Of a stretch of DNA of 5,441 bases, positions 1-5,435 are shown piece by piece. The notes beneath the pieces were generated by a model. The model did not search any database and had not been told where the DNA came from. It saw only the letters and a list, made by a program, of their open reading frames with translations. The translations under genes were made by a program, and so were the position numbers. The DNA is from Chloroflexia bacterium. Lineage in GTDB: Bacteria > Chloroflexota > Chloroflexia > Thermobaculales > Thermobaculaceae. Where the stretch lies: NCBI GenBank assembly GCA_013695265.1, contig JACDAU010000493.1, forward strand, positions 1 to 5,441, given 5' to 3'. Positions within the stretch are counted from its first letter, which is position 1, and every line of letters begins with the position of its first letter.

Positions 1-164
1 GAATCCGCGTACGCCGAGGTTCCATCGGATGTAGAGGTGACACTGGAGCTGGGTGCCGCGGCCGCGGGCATCCCCGCGAATCCGAGGGAAACGGCAGCGA
101 TCATGGCCGCCACAACTAACTGTAGTACCAGACTGGACCGAACCCAAGATGTGACGAGTGACAC
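1..164 (-). CDS. N-terminus of a secreted protein of unknown function (partial, cut by window edge)
   Basis: The minus strand is open from a GTG at 164-162 to the window edge, giving 54 codons. The start is supported by AAAGGG on the minus strand, 8 nt upstream of the GTG. The product begins with a short n-region carrying one Arg (about residue 9), then a hydrophobic stretch at about residues 11-30 (LVLQLVVAAMIAAVSLGFAG), then MPAAAA followed by a Ser/Thr-rich segment (PSSSVTSTSDGTSAYAD). This is a classical Sec signal peptide, with cleavage likely after the Ala run at about residue 36. An internal in-frame ATG at 104-102 would leave a truncated signal peptide, so GTG is preferred. The mature domain is outside the window, so no function can be named. 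It is separated from the reductase gene upstream on the same strand by about 350 bases and probably has its own promoter. Confidence 0.72.
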   Translation of the reverse strand, partial: MSLVTSWVRSSLVLQLVVAAMIAAVSLGFAGMPAAAAPSSSVTSTSDGTSAYAD

Positions 165-213
165 GTTCGTGACCCTTTCGCCCTGCTGGGCGTAGTACTG
201 ATTGCCAGGTCTT

Positions 214-300
214 GTCTTATCGCTGCGTTTCCCCTATAGGTCTCACCCCCGCTCCGCTGCGTCGCATGCTTGCCACTACCATAAGAAACGCATCGAAGAC
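214..300 (-). repeat. Imperfect inverted repeat in the probable leader of the secreted-protein gene
   Basis: The left arm is at 214-231 and the right arm at 285-300. TGCGTTTC (224-231) is exactly complementary to GAAACGCA (285-292). CG (221-222) pairs with CG (294-295), and GTCTT (214-218) pairs with AAGAC (296-300), with a two-base bulge (219-220) and one mismatch (223/293). This makes 15 pairs closing a 53-base interior that includes the palindrome GCATGC (264-269). As RNA on the minus strand it would end about 50 nt before the GTG start at 164, so it could be a leader structure. It could also be chance in GC-rich DNA. Confidence 0.35.
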
Positions 301-438
301 GGAAAAGTTCCATCGATTCCGGTTCACGGCGTGGTGGTATCGTCTATCTGACTTGCTAACTGACTGAGTGGTAGAGGCACGGTCAACCAGAACGCGCGAG
401 GGATCAGCGGTGAATCACGCACGGAATCCATGCCTGCA

Positions 439-457
439 GGCGGAACAATGCTCCGCC
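439..457 (-). terminator. Short hairpin downstream of the reductase gene, weak terminator candidate
   Basis: GGCGGA (439-444) and TCCGCC (452-457) are perfectly complementary around a 7-base loop, about 60 bases past the reductase stop. No T-run follows on either strand, so intrinsic termination is doubtful. The left arm overlaps the palindrome GCCTGCAGGC at 432-441. Confidence 0.25.
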
Positions 458-516
458 CATAGCCGGACGGCGCGAAGGGATGACCGGCAACAGCGATCAA
501 CCGGAAATCGGCAGGC

Positions 517-1482
517 TTATGAGGTGTGGCCGAGGATCTCCTCGATCTGCGCCATCTGCTCAAGGTTCAGTGGTCCATGCGCGATCGCGCCGACGTTCTC
601 CTCCACCTGTTCCAGGGTCTTGAATCCCGGAATAGGGACGGTCCTCTCACTGCGGGCCCAGAGCCATCCGAGCGCGCCCTGGGCAAGCGTCCGGCCGTTG
701 CTGGTAAGCACATCACGCACCTGTTCGAGCATCCTGAGCCGCTGAGCGACATCGCCCTCGCGGAAGTTCCAGCCGCCGCGCACGTCGCTCTCGGGCAGGG
801 TGGTCGACTCGCTGAACTTACCGGTGAGCAAACCCATGCCGAGTGGTCCGCGGTTCAAGCTCGCGAGGTTCTCCTGTTCGCACACCGCGAGCGTCTCGTG
901 GTTCCCCTCGAAGACGTTCAGCCGCTGCTGGATCGCGGCACAGTTTGGCCCCTCCGCGAAGAGGTGCGCGCGTTCCGGGTCGTCCGTGCTCCAGCCGTAC
1001 GCACGGATCTTCCCCTCCGCGACCAGCTCCTCCAGCGAATCGCGGACCTCCGCCGCGCGCTCCCACTCATAATCACCGATGTGGAACTGGTGAAGGTCGA
1101 TGTAATCGATCCTGAGCCGCCGTAGGCTCGCCTCGCAAGCACGGCGTACATACTCCCGGCTGGCCTCCCGGCCGCCAGCTTCTCGGGTGGACTCGTCGAA
1201 GACGTTGCCGAACTTCGTTGCGATCACCACCCGGTCCCGCCTGCCCTCGATCGCCCGGGCGACCACCTGCTCGCTGTGCCCCGCGCCGTAGACATCGGCG
1301 GTGTCAAGCAGCGTGACTCCCATGTCGAGGCCCCGGTGGATCGCCCGGATCGACTCCGTATCATCGACCTCTCCCCAGCCGGTGGGCTTGCCGTCGCGAT
1401 ATATCTGTCCGCCGATGGCCCAGCAGCCCAGCCCCAGTGGGCTTACTTCGATGCCGCTCCTGCCCAGTGTCCGTGTAAACAT
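517..1482 (-). CDS. Aldo/keto reductase family oxidoreductase
   Basis: This is a complete 321-residue NAD(P)H-dependent aldo/keto reductase, a soluble cytoplasmic TIM-barrel enzyme that interconverts carbonyls and alcohols. The usual family length is 300-340 residues. The catalytic tetrad is readable: Asp60 and Tyr65 in LLDTADVYGAGHSE, Lys90 in VVIATKFG, and His134 in DYIDLHQFH. Further family signatures are the N-terminal LGRSGIEVSPLGLGCWAIGG, GPLGMGLLTGK at 212-222 and the cofactor-binding C-terminal IPGFKTLEQVEEN at 284-296. Lys288 sits where NADPH-using members carry a basic residue, so NADPH is the likely cofactor (inference). The start is supported by AAAGGAG on the minus strand (plus-strand positions 1489-1495), 6 nt upstream of the ATG. 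The gene is transcribed divergently from the DUF389 gene, 137 bp apart. The physiological substrate cannot be read from sequence; this family is promiscuous and often annotated only to this level. Confidence 0.95.
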   Translation of the reverse strand: MFTRTLGRSGIEVSPLGLGCWAIGGQIYRDGKPTGWGEVDDTESIRAIHRGLDMGVTLLDTADVYGAGHSEQVVARAIEGRRDRVVIATKFGNVFDESTREAGGREASREYVRRACEASLRRLRIDYIDLHQFHIGDYEWERAAEVRDSLEELVAEGKIRAYGWSTDDPERAHLFAEGPNCAAIQQRLNVFEGNHETLAVCEQENLASLNRGPLGMGLLTGKFSESTTLPESDVRGGWNFREGDVAQRLRMLEQVRDVLTSNGRTLAQGALGWLWARSERTVPIPGFKTLEQVEENVGAIAHGPLNLEQMAQIEEILGHTS

Positions 1483-1565
1483 TCCCTACTCCTTTGCTTC
1501 GAGGACGAAGGTGCACGTTTCGTACCGAGGAGTCTGCCTTGTGGACTGTGCCTTGCGATAAACCC

Positions 1566-1611
1566 CTCCGCGCGCCGGGCGAAGATTCCGGCCACGCGGC
1601 GTGAGGAGGAG
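1566..1611 (+). promoter_or_regulatory. GC-rich hairpin and strong ribosome binding site ahead of the DUF389 gene
   Basis: GAGGAGGAG at 1603-1611 lies 8 nt before the ATG at 1620, a strong ribosome binding site that fixes the start. Just upstream, CGCG (1571-1574) and CCGG (1575-1578) can pair with CGCG (1595-1598) and CCGG (1588-1591), with a three-base bulge and a 9-base loop. This puts a hairpin about 5 nt before the ribosome binding site. The binding site is clear; a regulatory role for the hairpin is a guess. Confidence 0.4.
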
Positions 1612-1619
1612 ATCCCTGT

Positions 1620-2546
1620 ATGCATCGCACCATCGAGATCACTGTGCCCCCGACCACGACAAACAGCCTCATCAGCGAGCTGGAGAAACTGGAGGGCGTG
1701 GTCGGACTATCTGTTCACCGGGGCTCTTCCGTTCTGCCTCCCGGTGATGTGGTGATCGTTCACGCGCTCAACCGCGATACGGACGAGGTGCTTTCTGCCG
1801 TCGAGAGCGCGCGCCAGCTCGGTCCCGTCTCCGTGGTCACCGCCGAGGTGGCGAGCATCATTGATCCCGAACGCAAGGAGTTAATCGACCGCGATGTGGA
1901 CGAGGCAGTATGGGAGGAGGCGGAGACGGGGCTGCGGCACCAGGGGCGGGTGACGGCGAACTTCCTGACGCTTATGGCGCTGGGCGGGGCGATCGGGGCC
2001 GCGGGACTGGTTTTGGAGTCCAGCGCTCAGTCTATCGCGTTTGTGGCGGCCTCAATCATCGCACCGGGGTTCGAGCCGCTGGCGAAGCTGCCGCTGGGCT
2101 TGACTCTGCGCAACTGGGCGGTGGTTCGGCGTGGCCTGTACTCGGTAAGCGTTGGATACTCGGTGCTGATGATCGCGGCCGCAGCCATGTTCGGGTTCCT
2201 ACGGTTGACGGACACGACGACGGTCCAGGCGCTATTGGAGAATTCGGAAGTACACAAGATAGCGCACCCGACCCTGATAGAGTACGCCATCTCAGCGTGC
2301 GCTGCCGCAGCGGGTGTGACGATGATTATGGCATTCCGCCGTAGTGTCATCGCGGGTCCGCTGCTTGCGCTCGTTTTGATACCGGCAGCTGCGGCGGTGG
2401 GTGCGGGCCTCGCTGCCGGGGAAGTGGGTCTCGCGCTCGACGCGCTCCAGCGCCTGCTGGTTGACGCCATGCTCGTCGTCGTACTCGGCGCGATCGTCAT
2501 CGCACTCAAGCAGCGGACGGTGCACCACCGCAAGCCCATGGTGTAG
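1620..2546 (+). CDS. DUF389-type membrane protein of unknown function
   Basis: The product is 308 residues. Residues 1-95 form a soluble alternating beta/alpha region (RTIEITVP, then GDVVIVHALNRDTDEVL, then GPVSVVTAEV), followed by a charged linker. About six membrane segments come next, at roughly 113-131, 136-160, 172-194, 219-240, 242-266 and 278-297. The hallmark is SIAFVAASIIAPGFEPLAKL (residues 138-157): small residues leading to an IAP...EPL turn, which matches the conserved IAP-x-x-x-P core of DUF389 proteins. Many members of that family combine a small N-terminal domain with this membrane core, and no biochemical function is established for them as far as I know. The start at ATG 1620 has GAGGAGGAG 8 nt upstream. 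The C-terminus is short and basic (KQRTVHHRK). The gene is divergent from the reductase and followed by a hairpin at 2576-2598, so it is probably monocistronic. Family assignment rests on motif and topology only. Confidence 0.8.
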   Translation: MHRTIEITVPPTTTNSLISELEKLEGVVGLSVHRGSSVLPPGDVVIVHALNRDTDEVLSAVESARQLGPVSVVTAEVASIIDPERKELIDRDVDEAVWEEAETGLRHQGRVTANFLTLMALGGAIGAAGLVLESSAQSIAFVAASIIAPGFEPLAKLPLGLTLRNWAVVRRGLYSVSVGYSVLMIAAAAMFGFLRLTDTTTVQALLENSEVHKIAHPTLIEYAISACAAAAGVTMIMAFRRSVIAGPLLALVLIPAAAAVGAGLAAGEVGLALDALQRLLVDAMLVVVLGAIVIALKQRTVHHRKPMV

Positions 2547-2575
2547 CTCATCCCCCCTGCACTTCCCGCTCGACT

Positions 2576-2598
2576 GGCTTGCCCCGACCGGGGAGGCC
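2576..2598 (+). terminator. Candidate terminator hairpin after the DUF389 gene
   Basis: GGCTT (2576-2580) plus CCCC (2582-2585) pairs with GGGG (2590-2593) plus AGGCC (2594-2598). This gives nine pairs (one G-T) with one bulged G and a GACC loop, 30 bases past the stop codon. No T-run follows, so it may act with a factor or merely stabilise the 3' end. Confidence 0.45.
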
Positions 2599-2599
2599 G

Positions 2600-2609
2600 C
2601 CATCGATGG
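2600..2609. promoter_or_regulatory. Perfect 10-bp palindrome upstream of the GH43 promoter, possible operator
   Basis: CCATCGATGG is a perfect palindrome ending 31 bp before the -35 box of the GH43 promoter. Such a site could bind a dimeric regulator, but no regulator gene is present in the window and the site is short enough to arise by chance. Confidence 0.25.
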
Positions 2610-2640
2610 TGAAGAACCCGTGGCAATCGGACGCAGTGAC

Positions 2641-2670
2641 TTGACAGGCTATGCGAACCCCACGTAGACT
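2641..2670 (+). promoter_or_regulatory. Sigma-70-type promoter of the GH43 gene
   Basis: TTGACA (2641-2646) is a perfect -35 consensus. It is followed, after an 18-bp spacer, by TAGACT (2665-2670), which matches four of six bases of TATAAT. Transcription would start near 2677. The -10 box lies inside the small palindrome GTAGACTAC (2664-2672). This is the best promoter in the window and sits between the DUF389 stop and the GH43 start, showing that the GH43 gene is transcribed separately. Confidence 0.65.
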
Positions 2671-2676
2671 ACACTC

Positions 2677-2849
2677 CTTGATACTGGGGAGGAGGTATGA
2701 GAGAAGAGAGCCGCTCCGGAAGCAAAGACTGCGGAGTAGCCTCCTGGACTGGCACATATGAGGTGGGAAGCCGAGCCACCATCATCCGAACGATGGGTGG
2801 CAGCAGGTGCAAGTCGCCCGGCGTGGGCGTGAAGAAAGGTTCAAGCCAG
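2677..2849 (+). promoter_or_regulatory. Long structured 5' leader of the GH43 gene, possible cis-regulatory RNA
   Basis: From the predicted transcription start to the ATG at 2850 there are about 173 nt with several possible helices. AGGAGG (2690-2695) can pair with CCTCCT (2740-2745), enclosing a small hairpin CTCCG (2714-2718) with CGGAG (2732-2736). GCCACCATC (2775-2783) pairs with GATGGGTGGC (2792-2801) with one bulge and an 8-base loop. CGCCC (2815-2819) pairs with GGGCG (2825-2829) around a 5-base loop, just before the ribosome binding site. CCACC (2776-2780) can instead pair with GGTGG (2762-2766), so two folds compete. I could not match it to a riboswitch class I know. The stretch is open in the GH43 frame, but its translation is hydrophilic, resembles no domain and precedes the signal peptide. 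Confidence 0.45.
2835..2839 (+). promoter_or_regulatory. Ribosome binding site deciding the GH43 start
   Basis: AAAGG at 2835-2839, within GAAGAAAGG, lies 10 nt before ATG 2850. It favours that start over ATG 2697, where GGAGGT touches the start codon with no spacer, and over ATG 2874, which has no clear purine-rich site. Confidence 0.55.
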
Positions 2850-5393
2850 ATGTCAGCAGCACAATACGGGCGAATGTTCCACAGATTGCTCATCATCGTG
2901 ATGCTCGCGACCACCTTTGGGGTCGGCGGCGCATCGAGGGCGAGCGCGGCGGCCACGGCGATCCCTGAAGGCCAGGGAACGACCGGAGCCACATTCCGCA
3001 ACGAGATTCTCCCCACCATTCCGGGGAGCGCGCAGAGGGTGGAGAGCTTCGCCGATCCCTCGATCATCAAGGCGAAGGACGGCTTTTACTACGCTTATGC
3101 CACGAAGGACCCACGCTTCGATGGCGATACGTTCCACGTCATCCCGATAATCCGGTCGAACGACCTGGTCAACTGGACGTATGTGGGCGACGCCTTCCCG
3201 AACGGGAACCCGCCCAGCGCGGACCCGAGCGCGGGGATCTTCGCGCCGGATATCCGGTACATCAATGACCAGTACTACCTGTACTACAGCATCACGAACG
3301 TCGCGGGGACGACGACGAACACGTTCGGGACTCCCGGTGGCGACGACTCCGCAATCGGGGTGGCGACGAGCTCCAATCCGGCAGGTCCATTCACCGACCG
3401 CGGCATCGTCGTGGAGCCGACGACCAACCCGTGCTGCCCACCGGGACCCGGCAACCCCAGCTTCTTCCGGGCTACGATAGACCCCGCGATCCTGCCCCTG
3501 CCCGACGGCCGGCGGCTGATTTACTACGGGAGCTACAACGGTGGCCTGGACGTGCGTGAGCTGACCTCCGACGGCCTGCGGACCGTCCCCGGCACCCAGC
3601 GCCGGATCGCGATCGATAACCGGTACGAGGGGCCGTTCGTCGTCAAGCGCGGCCAATACTACTACATGTTCGTCTCGGCGACCGACTGCTGCAACTTTGA
3701 GCTCACCGGCTACCTTGTGTTCGCCGGACGCTCCACCAGCCCGTTCGGCCCGTTCCAGGACCGGGAGGGTAAGTCGTTCCTCGATACGCGCACAGGTGGT
3801 GAGATCGCCCTGGTGCAGAACGGTAACCAGTTCGTCGGCGTTGGTCATAACGCGGTCATCACTGACGACACAGGGCAAGACTACATTGTGTACCACGGCA
3901 TCGACCAGCGAAACCCGGAGATCATCGAGCGCAGCGGCATACCGATCAACCGCCGGTCGCTGATGATGGACCGGCTCGACTACATCAATGGCTTCCCGGT
4001 CGCCCGGGCAGGCGCCGGTCCGTCAAACACGGCCCAGCCCGCACCGGTCACTCGCGGAGTCGTGGACGACGAGTTCAATCGCACGACGGGTGTCGGCGCC
4101 AGCTTCACACAGATAGGCGGCAAGTGGACCATCTTCGACCCCGCCGGTACGAACCGCGGGGCGGTCCGGCAGAACTGGGCGGGCACGAAATCGGCGCTGC
4201 TGATCAGCGACGGCTCAACCACAGTCAATTATCGCGCCGAAGGTGATCTGAGGTTGAACCGCCTGGGAACGGCCACACCGCGCCGCTACGGCCTGATCAC
4301 GTCGTACATCGACAAGAACAACTTCATCGCCGCGTACCTACAGCCGAACGCGGACGGTATGGGCGGTTCTCTGGTGACGAACATCCGCACGAACGGGATC
4401 AACTCGTTCAAGACGACAGCCCTCCCGGCGAACTTCAAGCACCGGGACTTCCACAACATATCGGTCACCAAGCGCGGCCACCAGGTGCGGTTCGAGCTGA
4501 CCGAGTCGCGGCTGGAGGATCCGATCGAGATTCAGGAACGCCAGCTCCCGTTGCCGACGCAGCAGGGCGTGGCGCTCGGCGCGGGCAGGGTCGGCTTCGC
4601 CACCCAGAACGTCTCCGCGGACTTCGACAATATCAGCGCGGCCCGGCTCTTCACGCCGGTGACGCGGCTCGTGCCCAACGATGCGCGCGGGACGCGCGAA
4701 GAGCGGTACTCGGACGAGTTCAACGGCAACCTGGACCCGGAGAACGGCTGGAGCTACGCACAAGGCCGCCAACCCGACCCGGGCCAGACCAGCCTGACCC
4801 AGCGGCCCGGCTACTATCGGCAACGCACAGATGCCAGGGAGATCACGGGAGACAACCCCCCACCGGAGGACCGCACGCGTATCCTGATTCAGAACGCGCC
4901 CGCGGGCGACTTCACCGTCGACGTGAAGCTCGACTTCCAGTTGCCTGACGACGGCAGTATCTTCAACTTCCAGCAGGCCGGGTTGTTCATCTACGAGAAC
5001 GACGACAAGTACGTCCGGCTCGACCACGTGGCGATCTTCAACACGCGGCAGATCGAGTTCGGCAAGGAGAAGCCGGACCGGAACGGCGGCGACAACCCGC
5101 CACGAGAGCGCCAGTTTGGCGGCACGGTGCTGCAGGAGCCAGCGCAAGTCACGATACTGCGCATCGTGGCAAGGAGCGGCGCGGGGGGCGCGCAGACGTA
5201 CCGCGCCTACCGCAGCATTGACAACGGCAGGACGTTCGAGCGTGGAGGCACGTGGACGTTCGGCAAGACCAACAACCCGGGCGACGGCCCGATGTACAAC
5301 CGCAAGATCGGGATCACGGCGTTTGGCGCCCAGGATCCGGGTCAGCCGAGGTTCAACGCGGACTTCGACTACGTGCGGGTGTACCGGCCATAG
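2850..5393 (+). CDS. Secreted glycoside hydrolase family 43 protein with two C-terminal concanavalin-like modules
   Basis: The product is 847 residues from ATG 2850. Residues 1-34 are a Sec signal peptide: basic start, hydrophobic LLIIVMLATTFGVGG, and a cleavage site after ASRASAA. Residues about 60-395 form a five-bladed GH43 propeller with blade motifs ADPSII (68-73), FAPDI (131-135), IDPAIL (210-215), YEGPFV (259-264) and GHNAV (332-336). By family analogy Asp69 is the general base, Asp211 the pKa-tuning Asp, Glu260 the general acid, and His333 the central ligand. All are present, so it should be an active inverting hydrolase. Endo-arabinanase, arabinofuranosidase or beta-xylosidase-type activity on plant polysaccharide is likely, but the substrate is not readable. 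Residues 404-600 and 618-847 are two concanavalin/LamG-like modules. The second, with QAGLFIYENDDKYVRLD, resembles DUF1349 or GH43 C-terminal domains. The same frame runs open upstream to ATG 2697, but that would put 51 hydrophilic residues before the signal peptide. The gene has its own promoter and is followed by a hairpin. Confidence 0.88.
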   Translation: MSAAQYGRMFHRLLIIVMLATTFGVGGASRASAAATAIPEGQGTTGATFRNEILPTIPGSAQRVESFADPSIIKAKDGFYYAYATKDPRFDGDTFHVIPIIRSNDLVNWTYVGDAFPNGNPPSADPSAGIFAPDIRYINDQYYLYYSITNVAGTTTNTFGTPGGDDSAIGVATSSNPAGPFTDRGIVVEPTTNPCCPPGPGNPSFFRATIDPAILPLPDGRRLIYYGSYNGGLDVRELTSDGLRTVPGTQRRIAIDNRYEGPFVVKRGQYYYMFVSATDCCNFELTGYLVFAGRSTSPFGPFQDREGKSFLDTRTGGEIALVQNGNQFVGVGHNAVITDDTGQDYIVYHGIDQRNPEIIERSGIPINRRSLMMDRLDYINGFPVARAGAGPSNTAQPAPVTRGVVDDEFNRTTGVGASFTQIGGKWTIFDPAGTNRGAVRQNWAGTKSALLISDGSTTVNYRAEGDLRLNRLGTATPRRYGLITSYIDKNNFIAAYLQPNADGMGGSLVTNIRTNGINSFKTTALPANFKHRDFHNISVTKRGHQVRFELTESRLEDPIEIQERQLPLPTQQGVALGAGRVGFATQNVSADFDNISAARLFTPVTRLVPNDARGTREERYSDEFNGNLDPENGWSYAQGRQPDPGQTSLTQRPGYYRQRTDAREITGDNPPPEDRTRILIQNAPAGDFTVDVKLDFQLPDDGSIFNFQQAGLFIYENDDKYVRLDHVAIFNTRQIEFGKEKPDRNGGDNPPRERQFGGTVLQEPAQVTILRIVARSGAGGAQTYRAYRSIDNGRTFERGGTWTFGKTNNPGDGPMYNRKIGITAFGAQDPGQPRFNADFDYVRVYRP

Positions 5394-5413
5394 GCGCGAG
5401 CCGCAGACGGTAG

Positions 5414-5435
5414 GCCCGCCCCACACCGGGCGGGC
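5414..5435 (+). terminator. Candidate terminator hairpin after the GH43 gene
   Basis: GCCCGCCC (5414-5421) and GGGCGGGC (5428-5435) are perfectly complementary over 8 bp with a CACACC loop, 20 bases past the stop. The downstream bases visible (AGGGGC) contain no T-run, and the window ends there. The position and stability fit a terminator of high-GC type. Confidence 0.6.

Larger units (their letters stand above)
165..516. other. Gene-free region between the reductase gene and the secreted-protein gene
   Basis: This 352-base stretch shows no convincing gene on either strand. The open frames in it lack a good ribosome binding site and resemble nothing known. It contains an imperfect inverted repeat (214-300), a perfect 10-bp palindrome GCCTGCAGGC (432-441) and a short hairpin (439-457), described separately where useful. 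The length and structure suggest it holds the promoter and 5' leader of the minus-strand gene starting at 164. I could not find a promoter with both a good -35 and a good -10 box on that strand. Confidence 0.6.

Noticed and set aside
116..313. Minus-strand ATG open frame of 65 codons
   Set aside because: It overlaps the better supported GTG-start signal-peptide frame, and its product is polar with no domain or good ribosome binding site.
324..563. Minus-strand open frame of 79 codons overlapping the end of the reductase gene
   Set aside because: It has no ribosome binding site or recognisable motif and overlaps the reductase C-terminus in another frame.
526..1125. Long plus-strand open frame of 199 codons opposite the reductase gene
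   Set aside because: It is antisense to a clear aldo/keto reductase with intact catalytic residues. Such shadow frames are common opposite high-GC genes, and it has no recognisable domain.
1483..1619. Possible promoter boxes (for example GATAAA at 1557-1562) in the divergent region
   Set aside because: No matching -35 box at 16-19 bp could be found for either gene, so I do not call a promoter there.
2711..2760. GCAAAG...GTAGCC in the leader, reminiscent of the c-di-GMP-I riboswitch
   Set aside because: The upstream GGCAAACC block and GNRA tetraloop hairpin are absent, and the distance between the two blocks is too short for the second helix of that class.
2690..2819. T-box-like elements in the GH43 leader: AGAGAG followed by a small hairpin, then GATGGGTGGCAGCAGG resembling the T-box sequence
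   Set aside because: The core T-box motif needs GGGTGGNACCGCG. Here the invariant ACCGCG part is not kept (AGCAGG), no specifier loop or terminator hairpin with a T-run can be drawn, and the downstream gene is a glycoside hydrolase rather than an aminoacyl-tRNA synthetase or amino acid gene.
2747..2829. GACTGGC plus a GGTGG...CCACC hairpin and a downstream GGCGTGGGC, vaguely like the ZTP (pfl) riboswitch
   Set aside because: The conserved GGGGAGC after the first hairpin is missing and the 3' domain does not match. Purine biosynthesis or folate genes would be expected downstream.
4338..5426. Minus-strand open frame of 362 codons opposite the GH43 gene
   Set aside because: It mirrors the codon bias of the plus-strand gene, its translation is low-complexity (rich in Val, Arg, Ala, Leu), and it overlaps the whole of a well-supported C-terminal module.
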